Positions 35,051 to 45,487 of a stretch of 64,000 nucleotides of DNA are shown here, piece by piece. The notes beneath the pieces are model-generated. The model made no database searches, was not told the DNA's origin, and worked only from the letters and a program-made list of their open reading frames with translations. The first letter of the stretch is position 1; each line of letters starts with the position of its first letter. The stretch is from Brachybacterium sillae (lineage in GTDB: Bacteria; Actinomycetota; Actinomycetes; Actinomycetales; Dermabacteraceae): the NCBI RefSeq assembly GCF_025028335.1, contig NZ_JAFEUW010000001.1, positions 558,001 through 622,000 on the forward strand. Direction: 5' to 3'. Both the position numbers and the translations under genes were made by a program.

Positions 35051-35862
35051 GGCGTGATCACCGGCAGAGTCGAGGTCATGGTGACCGACGGGCCGAGGAA
35101 GCGCTGCGACAGACGGGCGAACATGGTGGGGCCGCCCGTGCGCTCCGCGGTCTCCGTGAACACGTGGCGCGGCGAGTCCCCGACGCTGCGCAGCTGGTCG
35201 GCCGCGCTGAGCAGCCGGTAGACGTCCAGGGCCGTCTCCTCGGCGGAGGAGACCAGCGTGACCTCCGGACCCATCACGTAGCTGATCGCCCCTGCGAGCA
35301 TCGGGTAGTGGGTGCACCCGAGCACCAGGGTGTCGACCCCGGCGGCCTTCACCGGCTCGAGGTACTCCTCGGCGGCGGCCAGCACCTCGGGGCCGGTGGT
35401 CTCGCCCCGCTCCACGAACTCCACGAACCGGGGGCACGCGGCGGAGGTGATCTCCAGCTGGGGTGCCGCTGCGAAGGCGTCCTCATAGGCGCGGGACCCG
35501 ATGGTCGCGAGGGTGCCGATCACGCCGATCCGACCGTTGCGGGTGGCGACCACCGCGCGCCGCACCGCCGGTTGGATGACCTCGACGACCGGGACGTCGT
35601 ACCGCTCGCGGGCGTCACGCAGCACCGCGGCGGAGGCGGTGTTACAGGCGATGACGAGCATCTTCACACCCCGCGCCACCAGTTCATCCATGATGCCGAG
35701 CGCAAGGGAGCGCACCTCGGCGAGCGGTCGCGGACCGTACGGCGTGTGGGCGGTGTCCCCGATGTACAGCAGTTCCTCGTGGGGCAGCTGATCGAGGATG
35801 GCCCGCGCGACGGTCAACCCTCCGACGCCGGAGTCGAAGATGCCGATGGGCGCAGTGTTCAT
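35047..35862 (-). CDS. murI: glutamate racemase
   Basis: A 271-residue cofactor-independent racemase making D-glutamate for peptidoglycan. The pattern is [32 protein letters not shown], the first catalytic Cys in [12 protein letters not shown] and the second in [11 protein letters not shown]. The start at ATG 35862 puts the DSGVGG motif at the expected position; an upstream in-frame ATG (35919) would add 19 unlikely residues. Coupled to the MBL hydrolase by a stop/start overlap. Confidence 0.96.
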   Translation of the reverse strand: MNTAPIGIFDSGVGGLTVARAILDQLPHEELLYIGDTAHTPYGPRPLAEVRSLALGIMDELVARGVKMLVIACNTASAAVLRDARERYDVPVVEVIQPAVRRAVVATRNGRIGVIGTLATIGSRAYEDAFAAAPQLEITSAACPRFVEFVERGETTGPEVLAAAEEYLEPVKAAGVDTLVLGCTHYPMLAGAISYVMGPEVTLVSSAEETALDVYRLLSAADQLRSVGDSPRHVFTETAERTGGPTMFARLSQRFLGPSVTMTSTLPVITP

Positions 35863-35944
35863 CGCACCAAGGCTAGGCCGCGCCGCGACCGCCTCGGAGG
35901 TGGCTTCCGGGGAAAGCAACCGAACTCACAGACCCTTCCGGCAC

Positions 35945-36658
35945 TCAGCGCCGACGGCCGAACCCGTCGTCGAACCCATCGGCGAACCCGTCGCCGAGCC
36001 CGTCGACCGTCCCCCCGATGGTTCCGTCGTCCAGAACCTGCAGTAGGCTCTCCTGCAACCAGGTGAGCAACTCGTACACCGCCGCCATCAGGGCGGTGAG
36101 GTCGGACTCCTCATCCCGCCCCGCGGCCCCGGGCACCCGGCGGCCGATCTCCTCGATCATACGAAGGGTCTCGAAGTCGCCGTCGCGCTCCAGGCCCAGC
36201 CGCTCCGCCAGCACCAGGCGCAGATCGGTCAGGGACCGCAGCACGCCCTCGACGTCCTCGGCAGGCACGCTGACCTCGCTCTCCCGCAGGCCCGAGGCAT
36301 CGATTAGCTGCAGGAGACGCGCCAGGCCCTCGGTCTTGGCTGTGGCGAGGTCATGCTGGCCCAACCGACGCATCTCGGCCGCCACCTCGGGGTCATCGCT
36401 GGCGTCGGGCAACAGGCGGCGCACCGCGGGGTCACGGGGCGACCGGGCACTGGTGGAGGCGAGCTCGGCCTCGAGGCGCTCCAGCGGGTCCTCGCTGTCG
36501 GCGGCCCGGCGCACGGCCTCCGGCTCCTCGGTGAGGCCGAGATCCTGACGGACCAGCTCCCGTGTCTCCTGCGCGATCTGGGCGATGACCGCTTTCTCCT
36601 CCTGCTCGAGACGGCAGGAGACGGAACCGTCGGAGCGGCGGCGGAAGGCGTGTGCCAT
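35945..36658 (-). CDS. DUF2017 family protein
   Basis: A 237-residue acidic protein beginning [21 protein letters not shown], the usual start of the DUF2017 family. Helical segments TREL VRQDLG and ESDLTALMAAVYELLTWLQE follow, with a Gly/Asp repeat at the end (GDGFADGFDDGFG). The family always sits next to clpS in actinobacteria and may work with ClpS in proteolysis; no activity is established. The ATG shares one base with the clpS stop. Confidence 0.88.
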   Translation of the reverse strand: MAHAFRRRSDGSVSCRLEQEEKAVIAQIAQETRELVRQDLGLTEEPEAVRRAADSEDPLERLEAELASTSARSPRDPAVRRLLPDASDDPEVAAEMRRLGQHDLATAKTEGLARLLQLIDASGLRESEVSVPAEDVEGVLRSLTDLRLVLAERLGLERDGDFETLRMIEEIGRRVPGAAGRDEESDLTALMAAVYELLTWLQESLLQVLDDGTIGGTVDGLGDGFADGFDDGFGRRR

Positions 36659-37005
36659 CAGGCATCCCCGTCCTGGCCGGCGCGTTCGACGGTCGCGCGC
36701 AACCCGAATCCGTGCATGGCGCGCACGTCCCTCTCGACGGTCTCGCGCGACCCCCGGGAGACGACAGCGCGGCCCTCCTCGTGCACGAGCCGCATGAGCT
36801 GTTCGGCGACCGGCCGGGAGTATCCGAAGTAGCTGCGGAAGACATGCACCACGTAGCTCATGAGGTTCACGGGATCGTTCCACACCACGGTGCGGAACTC
36901 CCCCGGGTCGGTGTGTGCGGCGGAGGGGTCCCGGTCGGGCGCCAGCACTCCCCCGGGCAGGCCGGGCGCGGGGTGCGCACCACCGCCGGAGTCGCTCTGC
37001 GTCAT
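36658..37005 (-). CDS. clpS: ATP-dependent Clp protease adaptor ClpS
   Basis: A 115-residue N-degron adaptor that delivers proteins with destabilising N-termini to ClpC/ClpA-ClpP. The core [18 protein letters not shown] holds the Asn-Asp pocket. [13 protein letters not shown] and the C-terminal [12 protein letters not shown] complete the fold. A disordered ~35-residue N-terminus precedes it. First gene of the clpS-DUF2017-murI-MBL-rph-rdgB row. Confidence 0.95.
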   Translation of the reverse strand: MTQSDSGGGAHPAPGLPGGVLAPDRDPSAAHTDPGEFRTVVWNDPVNLMSYVVHVFRSYFGYSRPVAEQLMRLVHEEGRAVVSRGSRETVERDVRAMHGFGLRATVERAGQDGDA

Positions 37006-37173
37006 CGGGTGTCCTCCTCGGGCCGGACGGATCGGGATCGCGCGGGGCGCCGCACGATACGGTCTCGGGGATCCACGGGTCAGGGATCCCGGTGTCAAGG
37101 GTCTCAGTCTAGGGAGGGGGCCCGACAGACGACTCGTCCCGGCGGGTCCCGGCGCGCGACGGCGCTGCGGCGC

Positions 37174-39014
37174 TCAGCGTCGTCCGACGAACCAGCCCCG
37201 CACGATGTCGATCCGTGCCTGCAGCTGCTCGGCGGAGGCCTGCGGCACTGCGGGGCCACCGCTGCGGGAGCGCAAGGTGGTGTGGACCTGACCGTGCGGT
37301 GTCCCGGACCTGCGGGCCCAGGCCGAGACCAGAGAACTCAGTTCCTTGCGCAGTTCCATCAGACGTCGATGGTCGACCGCTGAGGACGGGGTCTGCGGGC
37401 CGGTGCGTCCCTCGGCGGCCCGGCGACGCTGTTGGTCGGCCTGGTGCTGCTGCAGCACGGTGCGCATCTGATCGGCGTCCAGCAGCCCGGGGATCCCGAG
37501 GAAGTCCTGCTCCTCCTCCGAGCCGACGACGGCCCCGGCGCCGTATTCGCCGCCGTCGAACAGCACCCGGTCGAAGGAGGCCTCCGACTCGAGGGCTTCG
37601 AAGGACATCTCCAACTGCTCCCCGGAGGCCCTCTCCTCCCGGTTGGCCTCCTCCAGCAGGTGCTCGTCGAGACCGGTCATCTCGTCCCCGGTGTCGGGCC
37701 GTCGATCGAGCACGTGGTCGCGCTCGGCCTCCAGGGCCGCGGCATGCGCCAGCAGGATCGGCACGCTCGGCAGGAACACGCTGGCGGTCTCCCCGCGCGT
37801 TCGAGAGCGCACGAATCGCCCGACCGCCTGCGCGAAGAACATGGGGGTGGCGGTGGAGGTGGCATACACACCGACCGCCAGACGCGGCACGTCCACACCC
37901 TCGGAGACCATGCGCACCGCGACCATCCACCGGTCCTGGGAGGCGGAGAACGTCTCGATCCGCCGGCCGGCACCCGCGTCGTCGGACAGCACCAGGGTGG
38001 GGCCTGGCCGGTGAGGCGCTCCAGGATCGCGGCGTAGGCGCGGGCGGTGCGCTGATCGGTGGCGATGACCAGACCGCCGGCGTCGGGAACATGGCGGCGC
38101 ACCTCCGTGAGGCGCCGGTCCGCGGCCGACAGCACGGCCTGGATCCACTCCCCGTCGGGGTCGAGCGCAGTCCTCCACGCCTGCTGGGTGATGTCCTTCG
38201 TCTCCGGGGCGCCGAGCTGCGCCGAGACCTCATCGCCCGCCTTGGTGCGCCAATGCATCCGTCCCGAGTAGGTCATGAACATGACCGGCCGCACCACCGA
38301 GTCCCGCAGGGCCTGGCTGTACCCGTAGGTGTAATCGGCGCGGGAGCGGAGGAAGCCCTCGCCGTCCTCTTCGTAGGTGACGAAGGGGATCTGCGCGTCG
38401 TCGGACCGGAACGGGGTACCGGTCAGGGCGAGACGCCGGGTCGCCGGGTCGAAGGCCTCGCGCACGCCATCACCCCAGGTGAGGGCGTCACCCGCGTGGT
38501 GGATCTCGTCGAGGATCACCAGGGTGCGGGCATCCTCGGTGAGGGCACGGTGCACCCGCGGGTTCATCCCCACCTGCGCGTAGGTGACCGCCACTCCCTG
38601 GAAGTGCCGTCCGTGGGCGCCCTGGGCGTTGGTGAAGTGCGGATCCAGGGCGATGCCCACGCGGGCGGCGGAATCCGCCCACTGGGTCTTCAGGTGCTCG
38701 GTCGGGGCGACCACTGTGACCTGCCGGACGGTGCCCTCCGCCAGCAGACGCGCCGCGACCTGCAGCGCGAAGGTGGTCTTGCCGGCGCCGGGTGTCGCGA
38801 CCGCCAGGAAGTCCCGCGGGGCGGTGCGGCGGTACAGCTCGAGCGCCTCCGCCTGCCAGGCGCGCAGCTTCGGGGCGGTGCCCCAGGCGGCCCGTTCCGG
38901 ATATGCCGGGGACAGCGAGCGCGCAGCTGCCTCGGAGGGGCGGTGCGGATCGCCGGTGTGATGGAAGGGGTTCTGACTCACAGCGCGGTCCACCGTACCG
39001 CCGCCGTCCGACAC
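37174..39014 (-). pseudogene. DEAD/DEAH-box (type III restriction-like) helicase, frameshifted as given
   Basis: The 5' part (39014 down to ~38003) has Walker A VATPGAGKTTFALQVAARLL and the DEIHH box LVILDEIHHAGD, then LALTGTPFRSDD (motif III). The 3' part continues in another frame with SEGVDVPRLAVGVYATS and FAQAVGRFVRSR (motifs V/VI), through to a Trp/Arg-rich end at 37174. The break is at LTGQA/PTLVLSDDAG. One more G in the GGGG run at 37999-38002 joins the halves into a 613-residue protein. This helicase beside DUF3039 is a conserved actinobacterial pair and is not part of a restriction system. All motifs are intact, so an indel error is the likelier reading. Confidence 0.85.
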
Positions 39015-39047
39015 CCGGGGCCGGGCGCGCCCCGGGGCAGCGTGAGC

Positions 39048-39452
39048 TCAGCGACGTCCGCCGAAGAACCCGCGGAAGCCGCCGCGGCCCCCGCCGGGGC
39101 CTCCCTGGCCGCCGCCGTCGCCGTCCTGCGGGTCGCGCAGGCCGTCGTAGATCTCCTTGCACTGGGGGCACACCGGGTACTTCTTCGGGTCGCGGCCCGG
39201 CACCCACACCTTCCCGCACAGCGCGATCACCGGGGTGCCGTCCAACGCGGCCTGGGTGATGCGATCACGGCGCACGTAGTGGGCGAAGCGGTCATGATCC
39301 CCATCGTCGGTGCGCTGCTCCTGCTCCTCCCGCTGGCGCTCCAGCACGGCGGTGCCGGTGGGCGAGGCCCCCGGGTCGGCGCGGTACGGGTCCAGCCGGT
39401 CGGGGTCCGAGGGCGTGGAGAAGCGGGGGGTGGTCTGGCGCACGGTGCTCAC
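39048..39452 (-). CDS. DUF3039 domain protein
   Basis: A 134-residue protein from GTG 39452 with GAAGGAG 7 bases upstream. The conserved DUF3039 core is DRFAHYVRRDRITQAALDGT, then VIALCGKVWVPGRDPKKYPVCPQC, containing a probable zinc site (Cys, CPQC). A Gly/Arg-rich low-complexity tail ends GGFRGFFGGRR. Such RGG-like tails often contact RNA. Function unknown; translated just ahead of the helicase gene (33 bases). Confidence 0.88.
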   Translation of the reverse strand: MSTVRQTTPRFSTPSDPDRLDPYRADPGASPTGTAVLERQREEQEQRTDDGDHDRFAHYVRRDRITQAALDGTPVIALCGKVWVPGRDPKKYPVCPQCKEIYDGLRDPQDGDGGGQGGPGGGRGGFRGFFGGRR

Positions 39453-39562
39453 GGGGCATCTCCTTCGTCGTGGTCCGATCGCGCCGAGCCTAGCGCGGCG
39501 GCCTCCGCCGCCGGTGAGAGGTCGACATCGCCGCGGAGACGGCCATCCGGGAGGATGGGGGC

Positions 39563-40024
39563 ATGCCGACACCCACCGCGATCCCGCCCGCGGCCTCCCC
39601 GGGGCACGGTCCCCGCCCCGCGACCCGAGCCGTTCCGGCTCTCCTCGCGGTGGCGCTGCAGGCCGTGTTCTACCTGCCGCGGGTGCCCTCCCCCGCCGGT
39701 GCGGGACAGATCCCCGGTCTCGACAAGCTGGTGCACATCGCCCTGTTCGGGTTCCTGGTCTGGGCACTGGCCCGGTTCCTCGCGCCGGTGCGACGCTTCC
39801 CGGTCGGCTGGGTGGTGATCGGGGCGATCGTCCACGCGATCGTGGTGGAGCTGATCCAGGGCGCCCTGCTGCCCGACCGGGCCGCCAGTCCCGGGGATCT
39901 CGCCGCCGACGCCGTCGGCATCGCCGCGGGACTCGGGGCGTGGGCGTGGGAGCGGCGTGTCCGCGCCCGCGCGGGCGCATCGGAGGCGGACGCGGCCGCG
40001 GGGGGCGGGGGTGTCAGAGGCTGA
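39563..40024 (+). CDS. VanZ-like family membrane protein
   Basis: A 153-residue protein with hydrophobic segments VPALLAVALQAVFYLP, LVHIALFGFLVWALARFL and VVIGAIVHAIVVELIQGALL, then SPGDLAADAVGIAAGLGAWA. The LDKLVHI and D-x-x-A-N/D-x-x-G pattern is that of VanZ-like proteins. The family includes the teicoplanin-resistance protein VanZ, but most members are of unknown role. It overlaps the 3' end of the malic enzyme gene by 11 bases on the opposite strand. Confidence 0.75.
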   Translation: MPTPTAIPPAASPGHGPRPATRAVPALLAVALQAVFYLPRVPSPAGAGQIPGLDKLVHIALFGFLVWALARFLAPVRRFPVGWVVIGAIVHAIVVELIQGALLPDRAASPGDLAADAVGIAAGLGAWAWERRVRARAGASEADAAAGGGGVRG

Positions 40025-41474
40025 TCTCGTCGGCGTGGACGGCGGGGATGGCTCCGGTGATGGCGTCGACCGTGCCCTTCTCCTCGCGGGCCACCTTCTC
40101 CACGGCACTGGCGACGGCCTTCGTCACGCCCTCGTGGAACACGCTGGGGACGATGTAGGTGGGGTTGAGCTCCGCCGGGGTCACGACATCCGCGAGGGCC
40201 TGCGCGGCCGCCAGCAGCATCCGGTCGGAGACGTCGGTGGCGCGGGCATCGAGCAGCCCCCGGAAGACCCCGGGGAAGGCCAGGACGTTGTTGATCTGGT
40301 TGGCGAAGTCGCTGCGCCCGGTGGCGACGACCTCGGCGTGCTTGGCGGCCTCCACCGGGTCGATCTCGGGCGTCGGGTTCGCCATGGCGAAGACGATCGC
40401 CCGATCGGCCATGGTGGCGATGTCATCGGCGGTGAGGATGTTCCCGGCGGAGACGCCGATGAACACGTCCGCTCCCTCCAGTGCGTCGGTGAGAGACCCG
40501 GTGCGACCGGTGGGGTTGGTGACCTCGGCGATCCACGGGAGGCGCCCCTCCAGATCGTCCCGTCCCTGGTGCACGATGCCGTGGATGTCCGTGACCAGGA
40601 TGTCCCGGGCCCCGGCGGCGCGCAGCAGCCGCAGGATGGCGGTGCCCGCGGCGCCGGCGCCCGACATGACGATCCGCACCTGCGAGATCTCCTTGTCCAC
40701 CACCCGCAGGGCATTGCGCAGGGCGGCGACGACGGTGATGGCGGTGCCATGCTGGTCGTCGTGGAAGACGGGGATGTCGAGCTCTGCGCGCAGGCGATCC
40801 TCGATCTCGAAGCACCGCGGCGCAGAGATGTCCTCCAGGTTGATGCCGGCGAACACCGGGGCGATCGCCTTGACGTGGGAGACGATGTCGTCGACCGCGT
40901 GGGCGTCCAGGCAGATCGGGAAGGCGTCGATGTTGGCGAAGCGCTTGAACAGCGCAGCCTTGCCCTCCATCACCGGCATGGCGGCCAGCGGACCGAGATC
41001 GCCCAGCCCCAGGATGGCGGAACCGTCGGTGACCACCGCGACGGTGTTGCGTTTGATGGTGAGACGGCGGGCGTCCTCGGGATGGTCGGCGATCGCCTTC
41101 ACGACGCGTGCGACACCCGGCGTGTAGACCATGGAGAGGTCGTCGCGGTGACGGATCGGGACCTTCGACTCCACGGTGAGCTTTCCGCCCAGGTGGGCGA
41201 GGAAGGTGCGGTCCGAGACCTTCCCCAGCTCCACGCCCTCGAGCTCCCGCAGCGCGTCGACGACCGACATCGCGTGATCGTGGCCGGCGGTGAGCACCGT
41301 GATGTCGGCGCGCATGCGCTCCGGGCCCGAGGCCGAGACGTCGAGGGCGGTGACCGAACCGCCGTGGCGTTCGATCGTCCCGGTGATGTCGCTGACCGCG
41401 GCGGAGCGGGCGGCGAACTCGAGCCGAATGGTGATGGAGTAGCTCACACTGGGCGTCGTCGACATGGCGGTCAT
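40014..41474 (-). CDS. NAD(P)-dependent malic enzyme with N-terminal ACT domain
   Basis: A 486-residue enzyme that oxidatively decarboxylates malate to pyruvate. Residues ~8-95 form an ACT-type regulatory domain (SYSITIRLEFAARSAAVSDI, ADITVLTAGHDHAMSVVDAL). The catalytic part has MVYTPGVARVVKAI, GLGDLGPLAAMPVMEGK, IPVFHDDQHGTAI (metal site) and the Rossmann VRIVMSGAGAAGTAIL. An ACT domain fits allosteric control by an amino acid. ATG 41474 was chosen, but ATG 41465 is possible. Cofactor preference not determined. Confidence 0.92.
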   Translation of the reverse strand: MTAMSTTPSVSYSITIRLEFAARSAAVSDITGTIERHGGSVTALDVSASGPERMRADITVLTAGHDHAMSVVDALRELEGVELGKVSDRTFLAHLGGKLTVESKVPIRHRDDLSMVYTPGVARVVKAIADHPEDARRLTIKRNTVAVVTDGSAILGLGDLGPLAAMPVMEGKAALFKRFANIDAFPICLDAHAVDDIVSHVKAIAPVFAGINLEDISAPRCFEIEDRLRAELDIPVFHDDQHGTAITVVAALRNALRVVDKEISQVRIVMSGAGAAGTAILRLLRAAGARDILVTDIHGIVHQGRDDLEGRLPWIAEVTNPTGRTGSLTDALEGADVFIGVSAGNILTADDIATMADRAIVFAMANPTPEIDPVEAAKHAEVVATGRSDFANQINNVLAFPGVFRGLLDARATDVSDRMLLAAAQALADVVTPAELNPTYIVPSVFHEGVTKAVASAVEKVAREEKGTVDAITGAIPAVHADEISL

Positions 41475-41576
41475 GGTACGGCCGCACAGCACGGGGCGTC
41501 TGCCCCTGGACGGACCGGGTTCGCACGGCGACGGCCGCATCCACCCGACTACCGTCCGGGGGGCCGGACGGAGACC

Positions 41577-44500
41577 TCAGCGGCCGACGGCTGCGATCGC
41601 CGCGCGCAGACGCTTGTCCGACACCGTCTGTGAGGTGCCGAGGGTCTGCGCGAACAGGCTCACGCGATACTCCTCGATCAGCCAGGGGATCTCGCGGGCG
41701 GCAGCGCTCCGCCGGGCAGTGGGATCGAGGGAGGCACGGGTGCGTTCCCACAGCTGCTCGATGTCGGCCACCTGCCAGGCATGCTGGGCGTCGCGCTGCG
41801 GGTTCTCCGGCAGCTTCTCCAGGCGGATCTCGTCGGCCCGCAGGTACCGCGTCAGGTCTCCCAGGTGATCGACCCCGGCGTGCCGGATGAAACCCGGCCC
41901 CACCAGCGATGAGGCGTGCTCGCGGATCGCGGTGAGCCGATCGAGGATGCTCAGGGACGAGACCTTCGAGAGGGCCTTCAGAAGCCGCGCCTGTGCCGCG
42001 AGGGCAGCGGCCGCATCGCGGACGGCCTGCGCGGCGACCTCCCGGTGCTGCGCCCGGATCCGCGCCAGCACGGCGTCGAACCGCTCTCGGGTGCGCACAT
42101 CCTCCTCCCCCAGCAGATGGTCGATAGCGGTGAGGGAGGCGTCCTCCAGCAGTGCCGTCGTACTGGGGTACGGGGAGGTGCCGGCGACGGCCAGCTTGGT
42201 CGGGCCGGGCAGCTCGTTCAGGACGGCGCCGAGATCCGCACCCAGGGCACGATCCAGCAGGGCGATGACGCCCTCGCGGTGGCGAGCCGCCTGCTCGGCC
42301 TCGGTCGCCAGGACCTTCAGGTCCACCGCCAGGACGCGTCCGTCCCCACCCCGCCGGGCCACCAGAGCGGGGTACCCGGTGACCTTCAGCCCTCCGACGG
42401 TGCCGTCGTGGCGGGCCGGGACTCCGTCGTCGGGGAACTCGGGGAGGTCGTGGCGCGCCAGGTCCTCACCCTGGCGGGACACGGAGGTCTCCGCCCGCTG
42501 CTTCAGGCGACGTTTGAGGGCCTCGAGGTCGGTCCCGGCTCCCACCTGCGCTCCCCGGCCGTCGACGACGCGGAAGTGCATGCGCAGGTGTTCGGGGAGC
42601 TTCGTGAGGTCGAACTCCTGGCCGTACAGGGGAAGATCCTCCGGGACCCCCGGCAGTGCCACCAGCTCGTCGGCGACGGCCTCGACGAAGGGCTCCCCGG
42701 CATCCGGGTCGTCATCGTGCAGCACCTCCGCGACCGCCCGCGCCCGCTCAGGAGCGGGCACCAGATGCTTGCGGATCGGCTTGGGCAGGGAGCGGATGAG
42801 TTCGGTGACCAGATCCGTGCGCATCCCCGGCACCAGCCAGTCGAAGCCGCGCGGCTCCACGCGGTTCAGCACGGCCAGAGGGATCGTGACGGTCACGCCG
42901 TCGCGCGGCCCCTTCCCCAGATCCCCGAAGGAGTAGGTCAGCGGCAGCGTCAGGTCTCCCTGGACCCAGGTGTCGGGGAAGTCCGCCAGGATCGCGGAGG
43001 TGACCTCCTCCCCCTGGGCCAGGAGGTCCTTCTCCGTCAGGGTGAGCAGGTCCGGGGTCTGATGCCGCTGCCTCTTCCACCAGGCGTCGAAGTGGGCGCC
43101 CGAGACGACGTCGCGAGGGATCCGCTCGTCGTAGAAGCGGAAGATCTGCTCGTCGGTGACGATCAGGTCGCGGCGACGGGACTTCGCCTCGAGCTCCTCG
43201 AGCCGCTCCCGGAGCGCCTGGTTGTCACGGAAGAAATGGTGGCGTGTGGTCCAGTCACCCTCGACCAGCGCCTGCTGGAGGAAGATCTCCCGGGCGTGCT
43301 CCGGATCGACGCGGCCATACCCGACGACACGATCGGCGATGATCGGCACTCCATACAGGGTCACCTTCTCGTGGACCATGGCACTGGCCCGTTTCCGGGA
43401 CCAGTGCGGTTCGGAATGGGACCGTTTGAGCACGTGCGCCCCGACCCGCTCCACCCAGCGAGGGTCGATGCGCGCGGCGACCCGCCCCCACAGGCGGCTG
43501 GTCTCGACCAGTTCGGCCACCACCACGTAGTCGGGGCGCTTCTTCGCCACGGCGCTGCCGGGCCACAGGGCGAAGCGGGCGCCGCGGGCGCCGACGTATT
43601 CGCGGGTGCGTTCGTCATACAGCCCGACGTGCGACAGCAGACCGGACAGCAGGGCCTCATGGATCGCCTCCGGAGAGGCGGGCGTGGAGGAGGTGTGCAG
43701 GCCGACGTCCTTGGCCATGTCCCGCAGCTGGCCGTGCAGATCCCACCACTCCCGGATCCGCAGATAGTGCAGGTAGTCCTCGCGGACCTCACGCCGGAAG
43801 GCACTTCCGGAGAGGTCTCGACGGCGTTCCTGCAGGTGGTTCCAGAGGTTCAGCAGGGTGAGGACATCGCTGGTCTCATCTGCGAAGCGGCGGTGCCTCT
43901 CCGCCGCCTGCTGTTCCTTGCCGAGGGGGCGTTCCCGCGGGTCCTGGATCTCCAGGGCGGCGACGATCACCAGCATCTCGCGCAGGCACCCCAGACGGTC
44001 GGCCTCGAGCAGCATCCGCGCCATCCGCGGGTCCAGGGGGAACCGGGCGAGCAGGCGACCCGTCCGGGTGAGGCGGCGGCCCCCGGGAGCTCGGGGCGCC
44101 GACTCGATGGCGTCGAGCTCCTCCAGCAGGCGCACACCGTCGGCGACGGCCCGGCTCGCGGGTGGTTCCACGAAGGGGAAGGACTCCACATCCCCGAGTC
44201 CGAGCGACGTCATGAGCAGCACGACGCTCGCGAGCGAGGTGCGCAGGATCTCCGGCTCGGTGAACTCCGGGCGGGCGATGAAATCCTCCTCCGAGTAGAG
44301 GCGGATCGCCACCCCCGGGGAGGTGCGCCCGGCGCGGCCGGAGCGCTGGTTCGCGCTGGCCTGCGAGATGGGTTCGATCGGCAGACGCTGCACCTTGGTG
44401 CGCTGGGAGTAGCGCGAGATACGGGCCAGACCCGAGTCGATCACGGCCGTGATGCCGGGGACGGTCAGCGAGGTCTCGGCGACGTTGGTCGTCAGCACGA

Positions 44501-45446
44501 TCCGCCGGACCGTCCCCCCGGCACGGGGAGAGAAGATCCTCTGCTGATCCGCGGCCGACAGTCGACCGAACAGCGGGAGCACCTCGGTGGGGAGACGGTG
44601 GCGGCCGCCGCGCGCCAGATGCGCCTCGAGGGAGTCCTGCACCTCGCGGATCTCGCGCTCCCCGGGGAGGAAGACGAGGATGTCACCGGCGTCCTCCGCC
44701 GCGAGCTCATCGACCGCGTCGGCGATCGCCTCGTCCAGGTCCCGCTCGACGGAGTGGATGTCCTCGAGGTCGTCCTCCTCCCCCAGGTCGGGTTCCAGCA
44801 CCAGGGGGCGGTACCGGATCTCGACGGGGTAGGTGCGACCCGACACCTCGATGATCGGGGCGGGGCGCTCCGTGCCGTCGGGTTGACGGGTCGCGAAGTG
44901 CCGGGCGAATCGCTCGGGATCGATGGTCGCGGAGGTGATGACCACTTTCAGGTCAGGCCGCTGCGGCAGGATCTGTTTCAGGTACCCGAGGATCACGTCG
45001 ATCGTGAGGGACCGCTCGTGGGCCTCGTCGATGATGATCGCATCGTAGTGGCGCAGCAGCCGGTCGCGGCTGATCTCGGCGAGGAGGATGCCGTCCGTCA
45101 TGAGCTTCAGACGGGCGTCCTGCGCGACCTCGCGGGTGAAACGCACCTGGTATCCGACGGTGCCCTCACCGAGCCGCTCCCCCAGTTCGTGGGCGATGCG
45201 CTGCGCGACGGAGCGGGCGGCGAGGCGTCGCGGCTGGGTATGGCCGATGAGCCGGCCCTCGCTGCCGCAGCCCAGTTCCAACAGCATCTTCGGCAGCTGG
45301 GTGGTCTTCCCTGAACCGGTCTCGCCGGCGATCACCACCACCTGATGCGCACGCAGCGCCGTGAGGATGTCCTCACGGCGCTGCGTGACCGGCAGGTCCG
45401 CGGGATAGTTCCACCGCGGATCCGGAGATTCAGAGGGCGTCGTCAT
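41577..45446 (-). CDS. hrpA: ATP-dependent RNA helicase HrpA
   Basis: A 1289-residue DEAH-box helicase. Walker A is VVIAGETGSGKTTQLPKML near residue 36, motif II is IIIDEAHERSLTIDV, motif III is VITSATIDPERFARHF and motif VI is QRSGRAGRTSPG. HA2, OB-fold and the long DUF3418 C-terminal region follow. HrpA acts on structured mRNA and resolves stalled ribosomes. The frame is intact throughout. It is probably a single-gene unit, with a 41-base gap to the exported protein gene upstream on the same strand. Confidence 0.96.
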   Translation of the reverse strand: MTTPSESPDPRWNYPADLPVTQRREDILTALRAHQVVVIAGETGSGKTTQLPKMLLELGCGSEGRLIGHTQPRRLAARSVAQRIAHELGERLGEGTVGYQVRFTREVAQDARLKLMTDGILLAEISRDRLLRHYDAIIIDEAHERSLTIDVILGYLKQILPQRPDLKVVITSATIDPERFARHFATRQPDGTERPAPIIEVSGRTYPVEIRYRPLVLEPDLGEEDDLEDIHSVERDLDEAIADAVDELAAEDAGDILVFLPGEREIREVQDSLEAHLARGGRHRLPTEVLPLFGRLSAADQQRIFSPRAGGTVRRIVLTTNVAETSLTVPGITAVIDSGLARISRYSQRTKVQRLPIEPISQASANQRSGRAGRTSPGVAIRLYSEEDFIARPEFTEPEILRTSLASVVLLMTSLGLGDVESFPFVEPPASRAVADGVRLLEELDAIESAPRAPGGRRLTRTGRLLARFPLDPRMARMLLEADRLGCLREMLVIVAALEIQDPRERPLGKEQQAAERHRRFADETSDVLTLLNLWNHLQERRRDLSGSAFRREVREDYLHYLRIREWWDLHGQLRDMAKDVGLHTSSTPASPEAIHEALLSGLLSHVGLYDERTREYVGARGARFALWPGSAVAKKRPDYVVVAELVETSRLWGRVAARIDPRWVERVGAHVLKRSHSEPHWSRKRASAMVHEKVTLYGVPIIADRVVGYGRVDPEHAREIFLQQALVEGDWTTRHHFFRDNQALRERLEELEAKSRRRDLIVTDEQIFRFYDERIPRDVVSGAHFDAWWKRQRHQTPDLLTLTEKDLLAQGEEVTSAILADFPDTWVQGDLTLPLTYSFGDLGKGPRDGVTVTIPLAVLNRVEPRGFDWLVPGMRTDLVTELIRSLPKPIRKHLVPAPERARAVAEVLHDDDPDAGEPFVEAVADELVALPGVPEDLPLYGQEFDLTKLPEHLRMHFRVVDGRGAQVGAGTDLEALKRRLKQRAETSVSRQGEDLARHDLPEFPDDGVPARHDGTVGGLKVTGYPALVARRGGDGRVLAVDLKVLATEAEQAARHREGVIALLDRALGADLGAVLNELPGPTKLAVAGTSPYPSTTALLEDASLTAIDHLLGEEDVRTRERFDAVLARIRAQHREVAAQAVRDAAAALAAQARLLKALSKVSSLSILDRLTAIREHASSLVGPGFIRHAGVDHLGDLTRYLRADEIRLEKLPENPQRDAQHAWQVADIEQLWERTRASLDPTARRSAAAREIPWLIEEYRVSLFAQTLGTSQTVSDKRLRAAIAAVGR

Positions 45447-45487
45447 GGCGCGACCACTCTAGGCGACGCGCCACGCCCCCGCGGGGC

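Noticed and set aside
41916-45314. 1132-codon open frame opposite hrpA
   Set aside because: Shadow of hrpA; no motifs, with Gln/Gly/Arg/His-rich content.
37174-45446. Possible restriction or defence island (three SF2 helicases: Lhr, the helicase at 37-39 kb, HrpA)
   Set aside because: All three are known chromosomal actinobacterial genes with housekeeping neighbours. There are no nuclease, methylase, toxin or sensor partners, nor a CRISPR array.
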